Shown one piece after another: positions 54,355 to 61,792 of a stretch of 64,000 nt of DNA. The notes beneath the pieces are model-generated. The model had not been told where the DNA came from, did not search any database, and was given only the letters and a program-made list of their open reading frames with translations. Position 1 is the stretch's first letter. Every line of letters begins with the position of its first letter. The position numbers and the translations under genes are program-made. Origin of the DNA: Micromonospora violae (GTDB taxonomy: Bacteria; Actinomycetota; Actinomycetes; Mycobacteriales; Micromonosporaceae); assembly GCF_004217135.1 (NCBI RefSeq), contig NZ_SHKK01000001.1, forward strand, positions 4,340,001 to 4,404,000. Reading direction: 5' to 3'.

Positions 54355-54569
54355 GGCATCCAGCCGAGGAAGCGGCGCTGGAGGGCGTCCGGTGGAGCCC
54401 AGCTCATGTCCGTCTTGGCGGACGTCAGGCACGCGCCCATGTGGAGGGCCAGCGAGATCGGAGAGGCGGCATAGTCGCTCAGCAGCTCAAGGCGGCGCGC
54501 GGCACACGGCCAGGGTCGGCCGCACGTCTCACACAGCCAGAGCGGCAGGATCGGTCCGTGCTTCGTCAT
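54351..54569 (-). CDS. Accessory-operon protein 2, cysteine-containing small protein
   Basis: A 72-aa protein with HGPILPLWLCETCGRPWPCAARRLELL, holding three cysteines in CETC...C arrangement, then LALHMGACLTSAKTD and a terminal RRFLGW motif. I recall this pattern from small genes of actinobacterial integrative and conjugative elements, where the function is unknown. It overlaps both neighbours by 4 nt (ATGA before, GTGA after), so the three genes form one translationally coupled unit. Confidence 0.72.
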   Translation of the reverse strand: MTKHGPILPLWLCETCGRPWPCAARRLELLSDYAASPISLALHMGACLTSAKTDMSWAPPDALQRRFLGWMP

Positions 54570-54748
54570 TGGTGCTCACCGGGCCACTGCGGCTGATTCC
54601 AGGGGATGCGGTGGCGGGACCGGCAGGGCAGCTCGGCACCACAGCGGCACACGTAGCGCCGACCCAGGCAACTCCAGGTCGGACGGTGAAGCCACGCCAG
54701 GGTCATCACCGCCGACAACAGACAGTCATGAAAGCGGACCGCTCGCAT
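54566..54748 (-). CDS. Accessory-operon protein 1, zinc-ribbon-like small protein
   Basis: A 60-aa protein with LHRPTWSCLGRRYVCRCGAELPCRSRHR, i.e. four cysteines that could bind zinc. The ATG at 54748 follows an excellent GGAGG site by 5 nt, which supports a real gene despite its size. It is the first gene of the three-gene leftward operon and faces the gntR-type gene across the palindromes at 54805-54847. No further function can be given. Confidence 0.72.
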   Translation of the reverse strand: MRAVRFHDCLLSAVMTLAWLHRPTWSCLGRRYVCRCGAELPCRSRHRIPWNQPQWPGEHQ

Positions 54749-54804
54749 TCGGCCTCCTACGGTGCGTCACTCTCTCCGCATTGACCGTAATCCTGTACGT
54801 CCTT

Positions 54805-54822
54805 GTACGTCTATAGACGTAC
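54805..54822. promoter_or_regulatory. Operator palindrome 1
   Basis: An 18-bp perfect palindrome GTACGTCTATAGACGTAC. Its 14-bp core is repeated exactly in palindrome 2, with centres 27 bp apart. A half-like GTACGT also occurs at 54795. It overlaps the likely -35 region of the leftward operon, whose possible -10 is TACGGT (complement of 54784-54789). Confidence 0.85.
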
Positions 54823-54833
54823 CGACGACCTGG

Positions 54834-54847
54834 ACGTCTATAGACGT
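54834..54847. promoter_or_regulatory. Operator palindrome 2
   Basis: A 14-bp perfect palindrome ACGTCTATAGACGT lying between a candidate -35 (CTGGAC, 54830-54835) and -10 (TAGGTT, 54852-54857) of the gntR-type gene. Binding there would block that promoter. The -10 ends 6 nt before the ATG, so the transcript is probably leaderless. Confidence 0.85.
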
Positions 54848-54863
54848 GCCCTAGGTTGCCTTC

Positions 54864-55094
54864 ATGATCGATCCGCTGGCTCCGACACCGATCTACGTTC
54901 AGCTCGCGGACGTGATCGCCAAACGGATTGAGACCGGGGAGCTGGCGCCCAGGCGCCCGATTCCGAGTGAATCCACGCTTCAGCAGGAGTACGGCGTCGC
55001 TCGCGGCACGGTTCGCGCGGCAGTGCGCCTACTGCGAGAGCGTGGACTGGTGATGACCGTGCCGCAGCGGGGCACCTACGTCAGCGACAAGTAG
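54864..55094 (+). CDS. GntR-family regulator consisting of the winged helix only
   Basis: A 76-aa protein: PIYVQLADVIAKRIETGELAPRRPIPSESTLQQEYGVARGTVRAAVRLL (in overlapping segments) is a complete GntR winged helix-turn-helix ending in QRGTYVSDK. It lacks the C-terminal effector domain. Short GntR proteins of this kind are common regulators in actinobacterial integrative elements, where pSAM2 KorSA is a larger relative. It faces the three-gene operon across two palindromes and probably represses both directions (inference). Confidence 0.85.
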   Translation: MIDPLAPTPIYVQLADVIAKRIETGELAPRRPIPSESTLQQEYGVARGTVRAAVRLLRERGLVMTVPQRGTYVSDK

Positions 55095-55106
55095 TCGCAT
55101 CACGAG

Positions 55107-55128
55107 ATCGATTCGAGCCTGCCGCGCA
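55107..55128. other. Possible degenerate attachment-site remnant
   Basis: The sequence contains TTCGA, one fewer spacer base, and CCTGCCG followed by GCGCA-like sequence, resembling the tRNA-Arg 3' end (TTCGA..CCTGCCGGGCGCA). It lies 13 nt after the gntR-type gene, where the accessory patch ends. The match is gapped and short and may be chance. Confidence 0.3.
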
Positions 55129-55181
55129 TGAAGTGCCCGCCAGGTGTCTACGGGCCGGCCGCTTCATGGCGTTAATAGTGC

Positions 55182-55679
55182 GTGACGTTCGAGGAGTACG
55201 CGTTCGCTCGCACTTCGGCGCTGGTGCGGCTCGCCCGGTTGCTGACCGGTGACGAGCACCGGGCCGAGGACCTGGTTCAGGAGGTCCTGGCGCAGGCGTA
55301 CGCCCGGTGGGGGCGGATCTCCCGGACGGATCGTCCGGACGCCTATGTCCACCGCATGCTCGTCAACGCTCACCACTCGTGGTGGCGACAGCGAAGCAGC
55401 CGGGAGGTCTCGGTCGCCGCGGTGACTGATCGGGCCGGCACCACGGACGAAGCCGCCGGGGTCGCCGAGCGCGACGCGCTGTGGCGGCTGGTCTGTGCTC
55501 TGCCGACGCGTCAGCGGACCGTGATCGTTCTGCGCTACTACGAGGATCTCGACGACACGTCGATCGCCGACATCCTCGCCTGTTCGACCGGCACGGTTCG
55601 CACACATGCGAAGCGCGCCCTGGCGGCGCTGCGTCAACGACAGGTAGCGGCAACCCACGCACGGGCAGGAGAGCTCTGA
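55182..55679 (+). CDS. SigE-family ECF RNA polymerase sigma factor
   Basis: A 165-aa sigma-70 family protein with regions 2 and 4 only. Region 2 starts FEEYAFARTSALVRLARLLTGD and has the core-binding HRAEDLVQEVLAQAYARW. Region 4 is LPTRQRTVIVLRYYEDLDDTSIADILACSTGTVRTHAKRALAALR (in segments) with the DNA-recognition helix. The group is abundant in Streptomyces and Micromonospora. The GTG at 55182 is used. Its stop overlaps the next gene by one base (TGATG), the usual arrangement for a sigma factor and its membrane partner. Confidence 0.92.
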   Translation: MTFEEYAFARTSALVRLARLLTGDEHRAEDLVQEVLAQAYARWGRISRTDRPDAYVHRMLVNAHHSWWRQRSSREVSVAAVTDRAGTTDEAAGVAERDALWRLVCALPTRQRTVIVLRYYEDLDDTSIADILACSTGTVRTHAKRALAALRQRQVAATHARAGEL

Positions 55680-56722
55680 TGTTCAGTGATCTCGATGAGC
55701 AGCTCGCCACCACGCTCAAGCATCAGGCTGGCGGCGACATCGATCCGACGCCGATCGTGCAACAGGCCCGGCATCGCGGCCGGCGGTTGCGGCTGCGTCG
55801 ACGGGGACTGATCGTCGGCGGCCTGGCAGCGACATGTGTCGCTCTCACCTCGGTGGTGCTGGCGATCCCGGGCGTTCGGAGCACCGATGACCCGATCATG
55901 CCGGCCGCAGCGCTGATGCTGCCGGAGGCGCAGAGCGATGGGACCGTACGCCCCGAGGAGGTCGGTGCCGACGCCGCGACGGTGCACTTCTCGACCGACG
56001 CGCTGGTCAACGATGCCACCTTCGCGTCGTGGCGCACCGGACGGGGCATCGAGAGCGTCGAGTTTCGGGGCCCGAGTGGTCATGCTCGTTTCGTGTTGGC
56101 GCGCACCGAAGTGTTGCTGGACGGACTCCAGCAGACGTTGTCCTCGCAGGGGCGACCGCAGGGACGGACCGAGGTACGGGTCGGTGACCGCTCGGGGGTC
56201 GCCTGGTTCGATCCGTCCGGGGACCGGAAGCTATGGTTCGTCCGCTGGCAACCCGCGAACGAACTCTGGGCTCAGTTGGACATCTACGCGACCACCCGCG
56301 ACGAGGCGGTCGGTACGGCGAGCCGGGTCCGGTTCGACGGTGCCCACCGCTGCGTCGTGCCGTTCCGGCTGGAGTCGCTGCCGCCCGATGGACGGTTGCT
56401 GGAGTGCTCGGTCACGCTCGGCCGGTCGGCTCGGGACTCCTTCGTCGAGGGCTCCCTGGTGGTCGGTGACGCATCCGGCCGTTGGCTGACCGTTCGGGCG
56501 CAACTCGCTCCGATCAGCGACGACGCCCGGCGCGGAGATCTTGTCGCCGGCCCCTACCGGGCCCGCCGGCAAGGCAGGGATGTGCTGGAGATGGTGGTCA
56601 AGCCCTGCTACGTCGAGGCGTTCCGCAAGGGTCGGGGGAACGGTTACACCGAGGCGGAGGGCTTGGCGATCCTCGGCGGGTACCGGCCGGCCCGGGACCT
56701 CGAGCGCCCGGAGAGCTGGTGA
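55679..56722 (+). CDS. Membrane-anchored partner of the SigE-like factor (putative anti-sigma or sensor)
   Basis: A 347-aa protein with a short cytoplasmic region (residues 1-40, ending in RGRRLRLRRR), one membrane helix (GLIVGGLAATCVALTSVVLAI) and a large extracellular part rich in beta-strands without a known motif. No zinc-binding HxxxCxxC anti-sigma motif is visible. Translational coupling to the sigma gene suggests that it tethers or regulates it, or that it is the effector protein controlled by it. The start ATG overlaps the sigma stop. Confidence 0.75.
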   Translation: MFSDLDEQLATTLKHQAGGDIDPTPIVQQARHRGRRLRLRRRGLIVGGLAATCVALTSVVLAIPGVRSTDDPIMPAAALMLPEAQSDGTVRPEEVGADAATVHFSTDALVNDATFASWRTGRGIESVEFRGPSGHARFVLARTEVLLDGLQQTLSSQGRPQGRTEVRVGDRSGVAWFDPSGDRKLWFVRWQPANELWAQLDIYATTRDEAVGTASRVRFDGAHRCVVPFRLESLPPDGRLLECSVTLGRSARDSFVEGSLVVGDASGRWLTVRAQLAPISDDARRGDLVAGPYRARRQGRDVLEMVVKPCYVEAFRKGRGNGYTEAEGLAILGGYRPARDLERPESW

Positions 56723-56745
56723 CGCCGCGCTCAGGCTGAGGCCGT

Positions 56746-57723
56746 CTAGACGGGCCCGAGCAGGGCGGCCAGTGCCTCGTCGCCCTGCCCGAGCTGTGCC
56801 TCGCCCGTCGCTGGCGCGACCAGGAACCGTCGGCAGCCGTCGAGTTCCACGTACCGGTCGGGGCCCGCCCCGTCGAGCGGGCGCAGCACCGCGAAGCGGG
56901 ACGCCGGGGTGTCGCAGTCGACCACCGCCCGACGGTTGGACAGCGCCCGGAGCACGCCCGCCTGACGTTCGGTCGGCAGCGGCCCGCCGTACACGAAATC
57001 ACCTGGCGGTTTCTCGCCGCCCTGGATCGACGTGGGCACCTCGTAGACGCAGAGGCGCAGCGGCCCGGAAACCGCCGCCCCGGGCGGGCCGGGGCGGCCG
57101 TTTCTGGTCTCCACCCACACCATGTCCGTCCACTGCTGGGCGCACCCGGCGGCTTCGGCCGTCGCGGTTTCGACCTGCCGGATGGTACGGGTGTCCACGG
57201 TGGTCCACTGCGGCCCGGCGAGCGCGGCGGTCACCTCGGGGCGCGGTTTGCCGCAGGAGTCCGTCGGCAGGTACGGCCGCAGCCAGCGCCCCCGGTCGTC
57301 CAGCAGGGCCAACCACGGTGGGATGACCATGTCGAGGGTGCAGGCGGTGTCTCCGTCGGCCTGCTCGTTGGGCAGGCGTAGCGCGGCGAGCAGCGGGGCG
57401 ATCTCGTCGGCGCGTCGTTCGGTGGCGATCTGCTCGTGGCCGCCGTTGCGGCCCGGCCGGACCTCCCGTCCGCAGGTCAAGGCCGCGACCGGGGTGAACG
57501 CGGGGTCGATGCGACCGATCGTCGGCTCGTTCGCCGTCGGCGGCGACGGTATCGGGATGATGTCGCCGGCCCGTGGCGCGTCCTTGGCGCAGGACGTCCA
57601 CCCGTCGACGATCTGCGCCGGAGCGGGCTGGTCGGCCCCGCCGGGCCCGATCTCCGTGCCACCGCAGCCGCCCAACGCCAGGCCGAGCAGTGTCACCGCC
57701 AGTACCGTCCGGGACGCGCGCAT
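56746..57723 (-). CDS. Lipoprotein of unknown function
   Basis: A 325-aa exported protein with a lipoprotein signal peptide: charged start, hydrophobic core TVLAVTLLGLALG and lipobox LGGC, cysteine about residue 20. The mature part has scattered cysteines (SCAK, LTCG, ACTLD, DSCGK, GCAQQW, LCVYE, DCDT, GCRRF), probably forming disulfides outside the cell. Repeated 'TVDTRTIRQVETATAEAAGC' type helices suggest a compact fold, but no family is recognised. It converges with the sigma-partner gene. Confidence 0.75.
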   Translation of the reverse strand: MRASRTVLAVTLLGLALGGCGGTEIGPGGADQPAPAQIVDGWTSCAKDAPRAGDIIPIPSPPTANEPTIGRIDPAFTPVAALTCGREVRPGRNGGHEQIATERRADEIAPLLAALRLPNEQADGDTACTLDMVIPPWLALLDDRGRWLRPYLPTDSCGKPRPEVTAALAGPQWTTVDTRTIRQVETATAEAAGCAQQWTDMVWVETRNGRPGPPGAAVSGPLRLCVYEVPTSIQGGEKPPGDFVYGGPLPTERQAGVLRALSNRRAVVDCDTPASRFAVLRPLDGAGPDRYVELDGCRRFLVAPATGEAQLGQGDEALAALLGPV

Positions 57724-57934
57724 CCGGCTCACCACCTTCCACCCGGGGATGAGACGGGCGACGGGCGCTGCCGGTTCCGGCAGGAACAGTCCGTGCACAC
57801 AGCGGCGCAGAGTGACACATCAGCGACACTCCGCGCAGAATGGGGTTATCACTTGTCGTCGGCCATGTTATTGTCCGATGTCGATCTATACCGTGTGGAC
57901 CCGGACCGGGTCGTTGTCGGAAGGGCACTTCCCG

Positions 57935-59113
57935 ATGCCGGCCGTTGCCACCCCCACCATGCCGCCTCCCACGTTGGACAATCCGGCCGGCGGAGCCCTG
58001 GGCTTCATCTTCACCACGCTGCCAGCGTTGCTGCGGCTGACCTGCGGGCTGTTCGCCGCGGGGGTGGCCGTGTCGGTGCAGACCCCGCCGGTCGAGCAGG
58101 CGGTGTTGCTGCCCGCTGTGGCCGTCCTGACCGGCTGGTCCCTCTGGTACGCGCACCGCGCGTTACGCCACGGCATCGGTCCCGTCCTCGTCGCCGGCGA
58201 CGTGGCGGTCACCGCGCTGACCTGCCTCCTCATCCCGGTGCTGGTGGCGCCCGAGGTGCTGCCCGGGGAGGGCAGCTGGATCGCCGTGCTGGCCAGCACC
58301 ACGGTGATCAACACCCAGGCCACCGCCCCGGCGCGCTGGTCGATTCCGGCCGGCCTGCTCGTGATCGCCACGTACGTGACCGGGGCGCAGGCGGCCGGCA
58401 ACCCCACCGAAGCGCGGGCGCACGCGGCCACGCTGCTGGCGCAGACCGCCTGCACGGCGATGATGGCGGCGGTCATGCGCCGGCGCATCGGCCGGGCGGA
58501 CCGCGCCTTCGTCGAGCACCAGCGGCTGACCCGGGAGGCGTTGGTCGCCCGCGCCGCCCGCGAGGCCGAACGCCAACAGAACCGCGACCTGCACGACACC
58601 GTGCTCGGGACGCTGACCATGGTGGGTCTGGGCGCGGTCGCCGGGCCCTCGACCGCCTTCCGGGACCGGTGCGCGGCGGACCTGCGTACCCTCGTCGCGC
58701 TCACCGACATCCACCCGGTCGCCGGAGACGGCCCGGTGCCGCTCGACGGCCGGTTGCGGTCGGTGGTCGGCCGGCTGCCCGAGCTTGCGGTCCGACTGGA
58801 CCTGGCACCCTGCGCGGTCCCCGTCGGGGTGGCCGACGCGATCGGCGAGAGCACCTACGCGGCGCTGTCCAACGTGGTCCGCCACGCCCCCGGCGCCAGC
58901 GCCACGCTGCGACTGACCCGGGACGCGATCGGCGTCGTGGTCGAGGTCGTCGACGACGGCCCCGGCTTCGACCTGGCCACCGTCCCACCGCACCGGTACG
59001 GGTTGCGCGAGTCGATCCGCGGCCGGATGGCAACCGTCGGTGGGCGGGCCGAGGTGCGGTCGACGGTCGGCGTCGGCACCCGGATTCGACTGGAGTGGCC
59101 CGGTGTCGGCTGA
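57935..59113 (+). CDS. Sensor histidine kinase (NarL/DesK-type partner)
   Basis: About 392 aa from the ATG at 57935, which follows GGAAGGG by 9 nt; an earlier ATG at 57878 is possible. Six hydrophobic segments lie in residues 20-175. The dimerisation helix carries the phospho-acceptor in RDLHDTVLGTLTMVGLGAV (HisKA_3-like). The ATPase domain has NVVRHAPGASATLRL (N box) and EVVDDGPGFDLATV (G1 box), then GLRESIRGRMATVGGRAEVRS. All catalytic boxes are present. It overlaps the second sensor-like gene by 11 nt and is followed by a response regulator. Confidence 0.88.
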   Translation: MPAVATPTMPPPTLDNPAGGALGFIFTTLPALLRLTCGLFAAGVAVSVQTPPVEQAVLLPAVAVLTGWSLWYAHRALRHGIGPVLVAGDVAVTALTCLLIPVLVAPEVLPGEGSWIAVLASTTVINTQATAPARWSIPAGLLVIATYVTGAQAAGNPTEARAHAATLLAQTACTAMMAAVMRRRIGRADRAFVEHQRLTREALVARAAREAERQQNRDLHDTVLGTLTMVGLGAVAGPSTAFRDRCAADLRTLVALTDIHPVAGDGPVPLDGRLRSVVGRLPELAVRLDLAPCAVPVGVADAIGESTYAALSNVVRHAPGASATLRLTRDAIGVVVEVVDDGPGFDLATVPPHRYGLRESIRGRMATVGGRAEVRSTVGVGTRIRLEWPGVG

Positions 59114-60311
59114 CCTGAACACCCCGGTGCACCCCACCGACACTGCCGAGGCACCGCACCGGACGGCAGTTCCGACACCTCGGGAGCCGGCCTCCAGCGC
59201 GACGCTCGCCGCGCCGGCCGCCGTCGCGCACGCCTCCGACCGGGGTGCCCGGATCGCCGCCGTCGCCATCGCGTTGGCCTGGCACGTCGCGATCGCGCTG
59301 CCGGCGGTGCTGGGCGCCCGCGCGGAGTTCGCCGCGCCAACGGTGGTGCTCGGCGCGTGGATCCTGGTCGCCGTGACCGGCGCGGTGGCCGGGGTGCGGC
59401 TGCTGCAGGGCTCACCGCTGCCGCCGTGGCCGCTGGCCGGGCTGCTGCTGGTCGTCGACGCGGCCGTCTTCGCCGCGGCCGGCGAGCGACAGTTGTTCAC
59501 CGCCGCCAACTGGGTGTGGGGCACCCTCGGCTGGTTCTTCGTGCTGGCGGTGTGGGGTCGACGCGTCGCGGGGCTGATCGCGCTGTTGAGCACGCACGCG
59601 CTGATCGCGCTGGTCGCCGTGCTCAGGCATGGCCCCGACCCGGCCGACGTGGCCCGCTACGTGATGTACGTCTACGGCACGTTCTCGCTGCCGGTGGCGG
59701 TCTTCGTGGGCAGCACTGTCATCGTCGGCCTGGCCCGGGAGCGGGCCGCCGTCTCAGCCGCCGGTCACGCGATGGCCGCGGAGCGGGACGCCGCCGAGCA
59801 TGGCCTGCGGGAGCGCCGGGACCGGCTCGCGCTGGCCAGTTCGGCGGCCGGGCGGGTCCTCGGTGACCTGGCCGCCGGCGAGGCCGACCCGGACGACCCG
59901 GAGGTGCAGCGCCGCTGCATGCTGGCCGCCGCCCGGCTGCGCCGCCTGATCGCCGAGTCCGACGATGTGCCCGACCCGCTGTTGCACGAGTTGCGCGCCG
60001 CCGCCGACCTGGCGGAACGCAACGGCCTACCGATCGACCTGGTCACCATCGGCACCCCACCACCGCTGCCGGTGCAGGTCCGCCGACGGTTGGCCGACCC
60101 GCTCACCGGCACCCTCGCCGACGCCCGGGGATGGGCGCGCCTGACCGTGGTCTCCGGCCCGGACGAGGTGGTGGTCAGCCTGGTCACGCCGGACCGGGAG
60201 GGGCCGGAGGCGACCGGCCCGCCACCTGCGGAAGACGACGACGGGCCAGTGGAGTACCTCTACGAACGGGACGGGAACATCAGATGGGCGCAGACCCGGT
60301 GGCGGCGGTGA
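59103..60311 (+). CDS. Degenerate sensor-kinase-like membrane protein
   Basis: A 402-aa protein with a polar N-terminus (residues 1-50) and about five membrane helices (59-215), including AAVAIALAWHVAIALPAVLG, LAGLLLVVDAAVFAA and SLPVAVFVGSTVIVGLA. A coiled-coil-prone segment (AGHAMAAERDAAEHGLRERRDRLAL) lies where a kinase would have its dimerisation helix. It lacks the phospho-histidine box and any N or G ATP-binding box. The layout suggests a pseudo-kinase co-receptor for the adjacent kinase and regulator. The GTG at 59103 overlaps the kinase stop. Confidence 0.75.
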   Translation: MSADLNTPVHPTDTAEAPHRTAVPTPREPASSATLAAPAAVAHASDRGARIAAVAIALAWHVAIALPAVLGARAEFAAPTVVLGAWILVAVTGAVAGVRLLQGSPLPPWPLAGLLLVVDAAVFAAAGERQLFTAANWVWGTLGWFFVLAVWGRRVAGLIALLSTHALIALVAVLRHGPDPADVARYVMYVYGTFSLPVAVFVGSTVIVGLARERAAVSAAGHAMAAERDAAEHGLRERRDRLALASSAAGRVLGDLAAGEADPDDPEVQRRCMLAAARLRRLIAESDDVPDPLLHELRAAADLAERNGLPIDLVTIGTPPPLPVQVRRRLADPLTGTLADARGWARLTVVSGPDEVVVSLVTPDREGPEATGPPPAEDDDGPVEYLYERDGNIRWAQTRWRR

Positions 60312-60997
60312 CCGGCGATCGGCCGGTCGGGGTGGCGATCGTCGACGATCACCCGGTGGTGGTCGAGGGGGTCCGCGCCTGGCTCGCGACCGAGCCGCGC
60401 CTCACGGTGCTCGCCACCGGCGACGACCCGGACGAGGTGCTGCGGGCGGCGCCGGACGCCGACGTCGTCCTGCTCGACCTGCGGCTGCACGGGCGAATGG
60501 CGTTGGACAAGTTGGGCGAGCTGAGCGCCGCCGGGCGGCGGGTGGTGGTCTACTCGGAGCACACCGACCCACAGACGATGCTCGCCGCGCTGGACGCCGG
60601 GGCGGTGGCGTTCCTGGCCAAGCACGAGGGCCGCGAACACTGCGTGGAGACGGTGCTGGCCGCCGCGAGCGACCGCCCGTACGTGCCGCCGGCGCTGGCC
60701 GGTGCGATGGTCGGCGACCCACGGCCGGACCGGCCGATGCTGTCCGACAAGGAACGTGAGGCACTGCTGCTGTGGTTCCAGTCGATGTCCAAGGCGTCGG
60801 TGGCTCGGCGGATGCAGATCAGCGAGCACACCGTGAAGCAGTACGTCGACCGGGCGCGGATCAAGTACACCCGGGCGGGGCGGCCAGCCGCCACAAAGGC
60901 GGCTCTCCTCGCCCGTGCGATCGAGGACGGTCTCGTCCGCCCGGAGGATATCGGCATCTACCGGTCACAGGCGACACCTGACCGGCCGACCCCCTAA
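60284..60997 (+). CDS. LuxR/NarL-type response regulator
   Basis: A 237-aa regulator with a receiver domain: VAIVDDHPVVVEGV (acidic pair), VVLLDLRLHGRM (phospho-acceptor aspartate), VVYSEHT and the lysine in AFLAKHEG. The C-terminal GerE/LuxR helix-turn-helix is LSDKEREALLLWFQSMSKASVARRMQISEHTVKQYVDRAR (in segments). The ATG at 60284 overlaps the end of the preceding gene by 28 nt, so the kinase, pseudo-kinase and regulator form one coupled unit. Targets are not visible in the window. Confidence 0.9.
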   Translation: MGADPVAAVTGDRPVGVAIVDDHPVVVEGVRAWLATEPRLTVLATGDDPDEVLRAAPDADVVLLDLRLHGRMALDKLGELSAAGRRVVVYSEHTDPQTMLAALDAGAVAFLAKHEGREHCVETVLAAASDRPYVPPALAGAMVGDPRPDRPMLSDKEREALLLWFQSMSKASVARRMQISEHTVKQYVDRARIKYTRAGRPAATKAALLARAIEDGLVRPEDIGIYRSQATPDRPTP

Positions 60998-61069
60998 CAG
61001 GCGTCATGACAGCGGCCCTCCGGTCCGCCAGGCTTCAGTACACAGCCAGCTGACCGGAAGGTCGTGACG

Positions 61070-61792
61070 ATGCACGCCGACGCGTCCCCCTTCTTCATCG
61101 GTCCCCACCGGTTCGACGCCGAAGACGACGGCGTGGGCCCACCCCTGGACCGCGACTACAACCTTCGACCGAGGCCTGGCGAACGGGTGCTCGGGCGACA
61201 CCGGCTGCTGGTCGCGGGCTACCTGCTCGGGCCCAGCGAGATGCGATGCCGCTGGCAACTGCCCGAGCCGGTCGCGGTGACCGTCACCGACCAACGGATC
61301 TGCTGGGTGGGCAGCGGCGCGCAGCTGTCGCTGGTCGCCGACGGCACCCACCGGGCCCGGCCGCCGGCCCGGCTCAACGGCCTGATGAGCGGCCAGATCC
61401 GCTGGCAGTGGCCGTCCCGGTTGGAGCTGCCGGCGGCCGAGCCGGACGCGCCGGCGCAGCTGCTGATCGTCTGCGACGCGCTGCGCACCATTCAGCAGCC
61501 GGCGCTGGCGTTGCGCGGAGCGGCCGCCGAGGTGGTGGCGCTGGCCCGGCAGGTCCGCCGGGCGGTGGCCATGTTCCGGCTCACCCGTCCCCAACTGGTC
61601 GACCTCTCCGCCCAGGAGCGCGACGTGCTGCTGCTGCGGGCCGGCCCCGGCCTGCTCGCCGGCGACACCCGGGTCACGCTGCCCGGCTCGTTGCCGGTGG
61701 AGTTCCACTCCCGCGACGACTACTACCGTTCGAGACCGGATCCGACCTCGTGGGGCGGGCTCGCAGGCGGCGCAGCATCCGGGCATCGGTGA
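61070..61792 (+). CDS. Protein of unknown function
   Basis: A 240-aa soluble protein. Residues 5-45 are polar; then beta-strands (RLLVAGYLLGPSEMRCRWQL, VTVTDQRICWVGSGAQLSL), a LNGLMSGQIRWQWP segment, LLIVCDALRTIQQ, and a helical RQVRRAVAMFRL region. The VTVTDQRICW part resembles a PH-like or GRAM-like strand pair, but this is weak. The ATG at 61070 follows GGAAGG by 8 nt. Its last 119 nt overlap the 3' end of the opposite GlxA-like gene. Confidence 0.72.
   Translation: MHADASPFFIGPHRFDAEDDGVGPPLDRDYNLRPRPGERVLGRHRLLVAGYLLGPSEMRCRWQLPEPVAVTVTDQRICWVGSGAQLSLVADGTHRARPPARLNGLMSGQIRWQWPSRLELPAAEPDAPAQLLIVCDALRTIQQPALALRGAAAEVVALARQVRRAVAMFRLTRPQLVDLSAQERDVLLLRAGPGLLAGDTRVTLPGSLPVEFHSRDDYYRSRPDPTSWGGLAGGAASGHR

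Noticed and set aside
50650..55181. Integrase, excisionase, replication or FtsK-like transfer gene in the accessory patch
   Set aside because: None was found on either strand, so the element can only be called a remnant.
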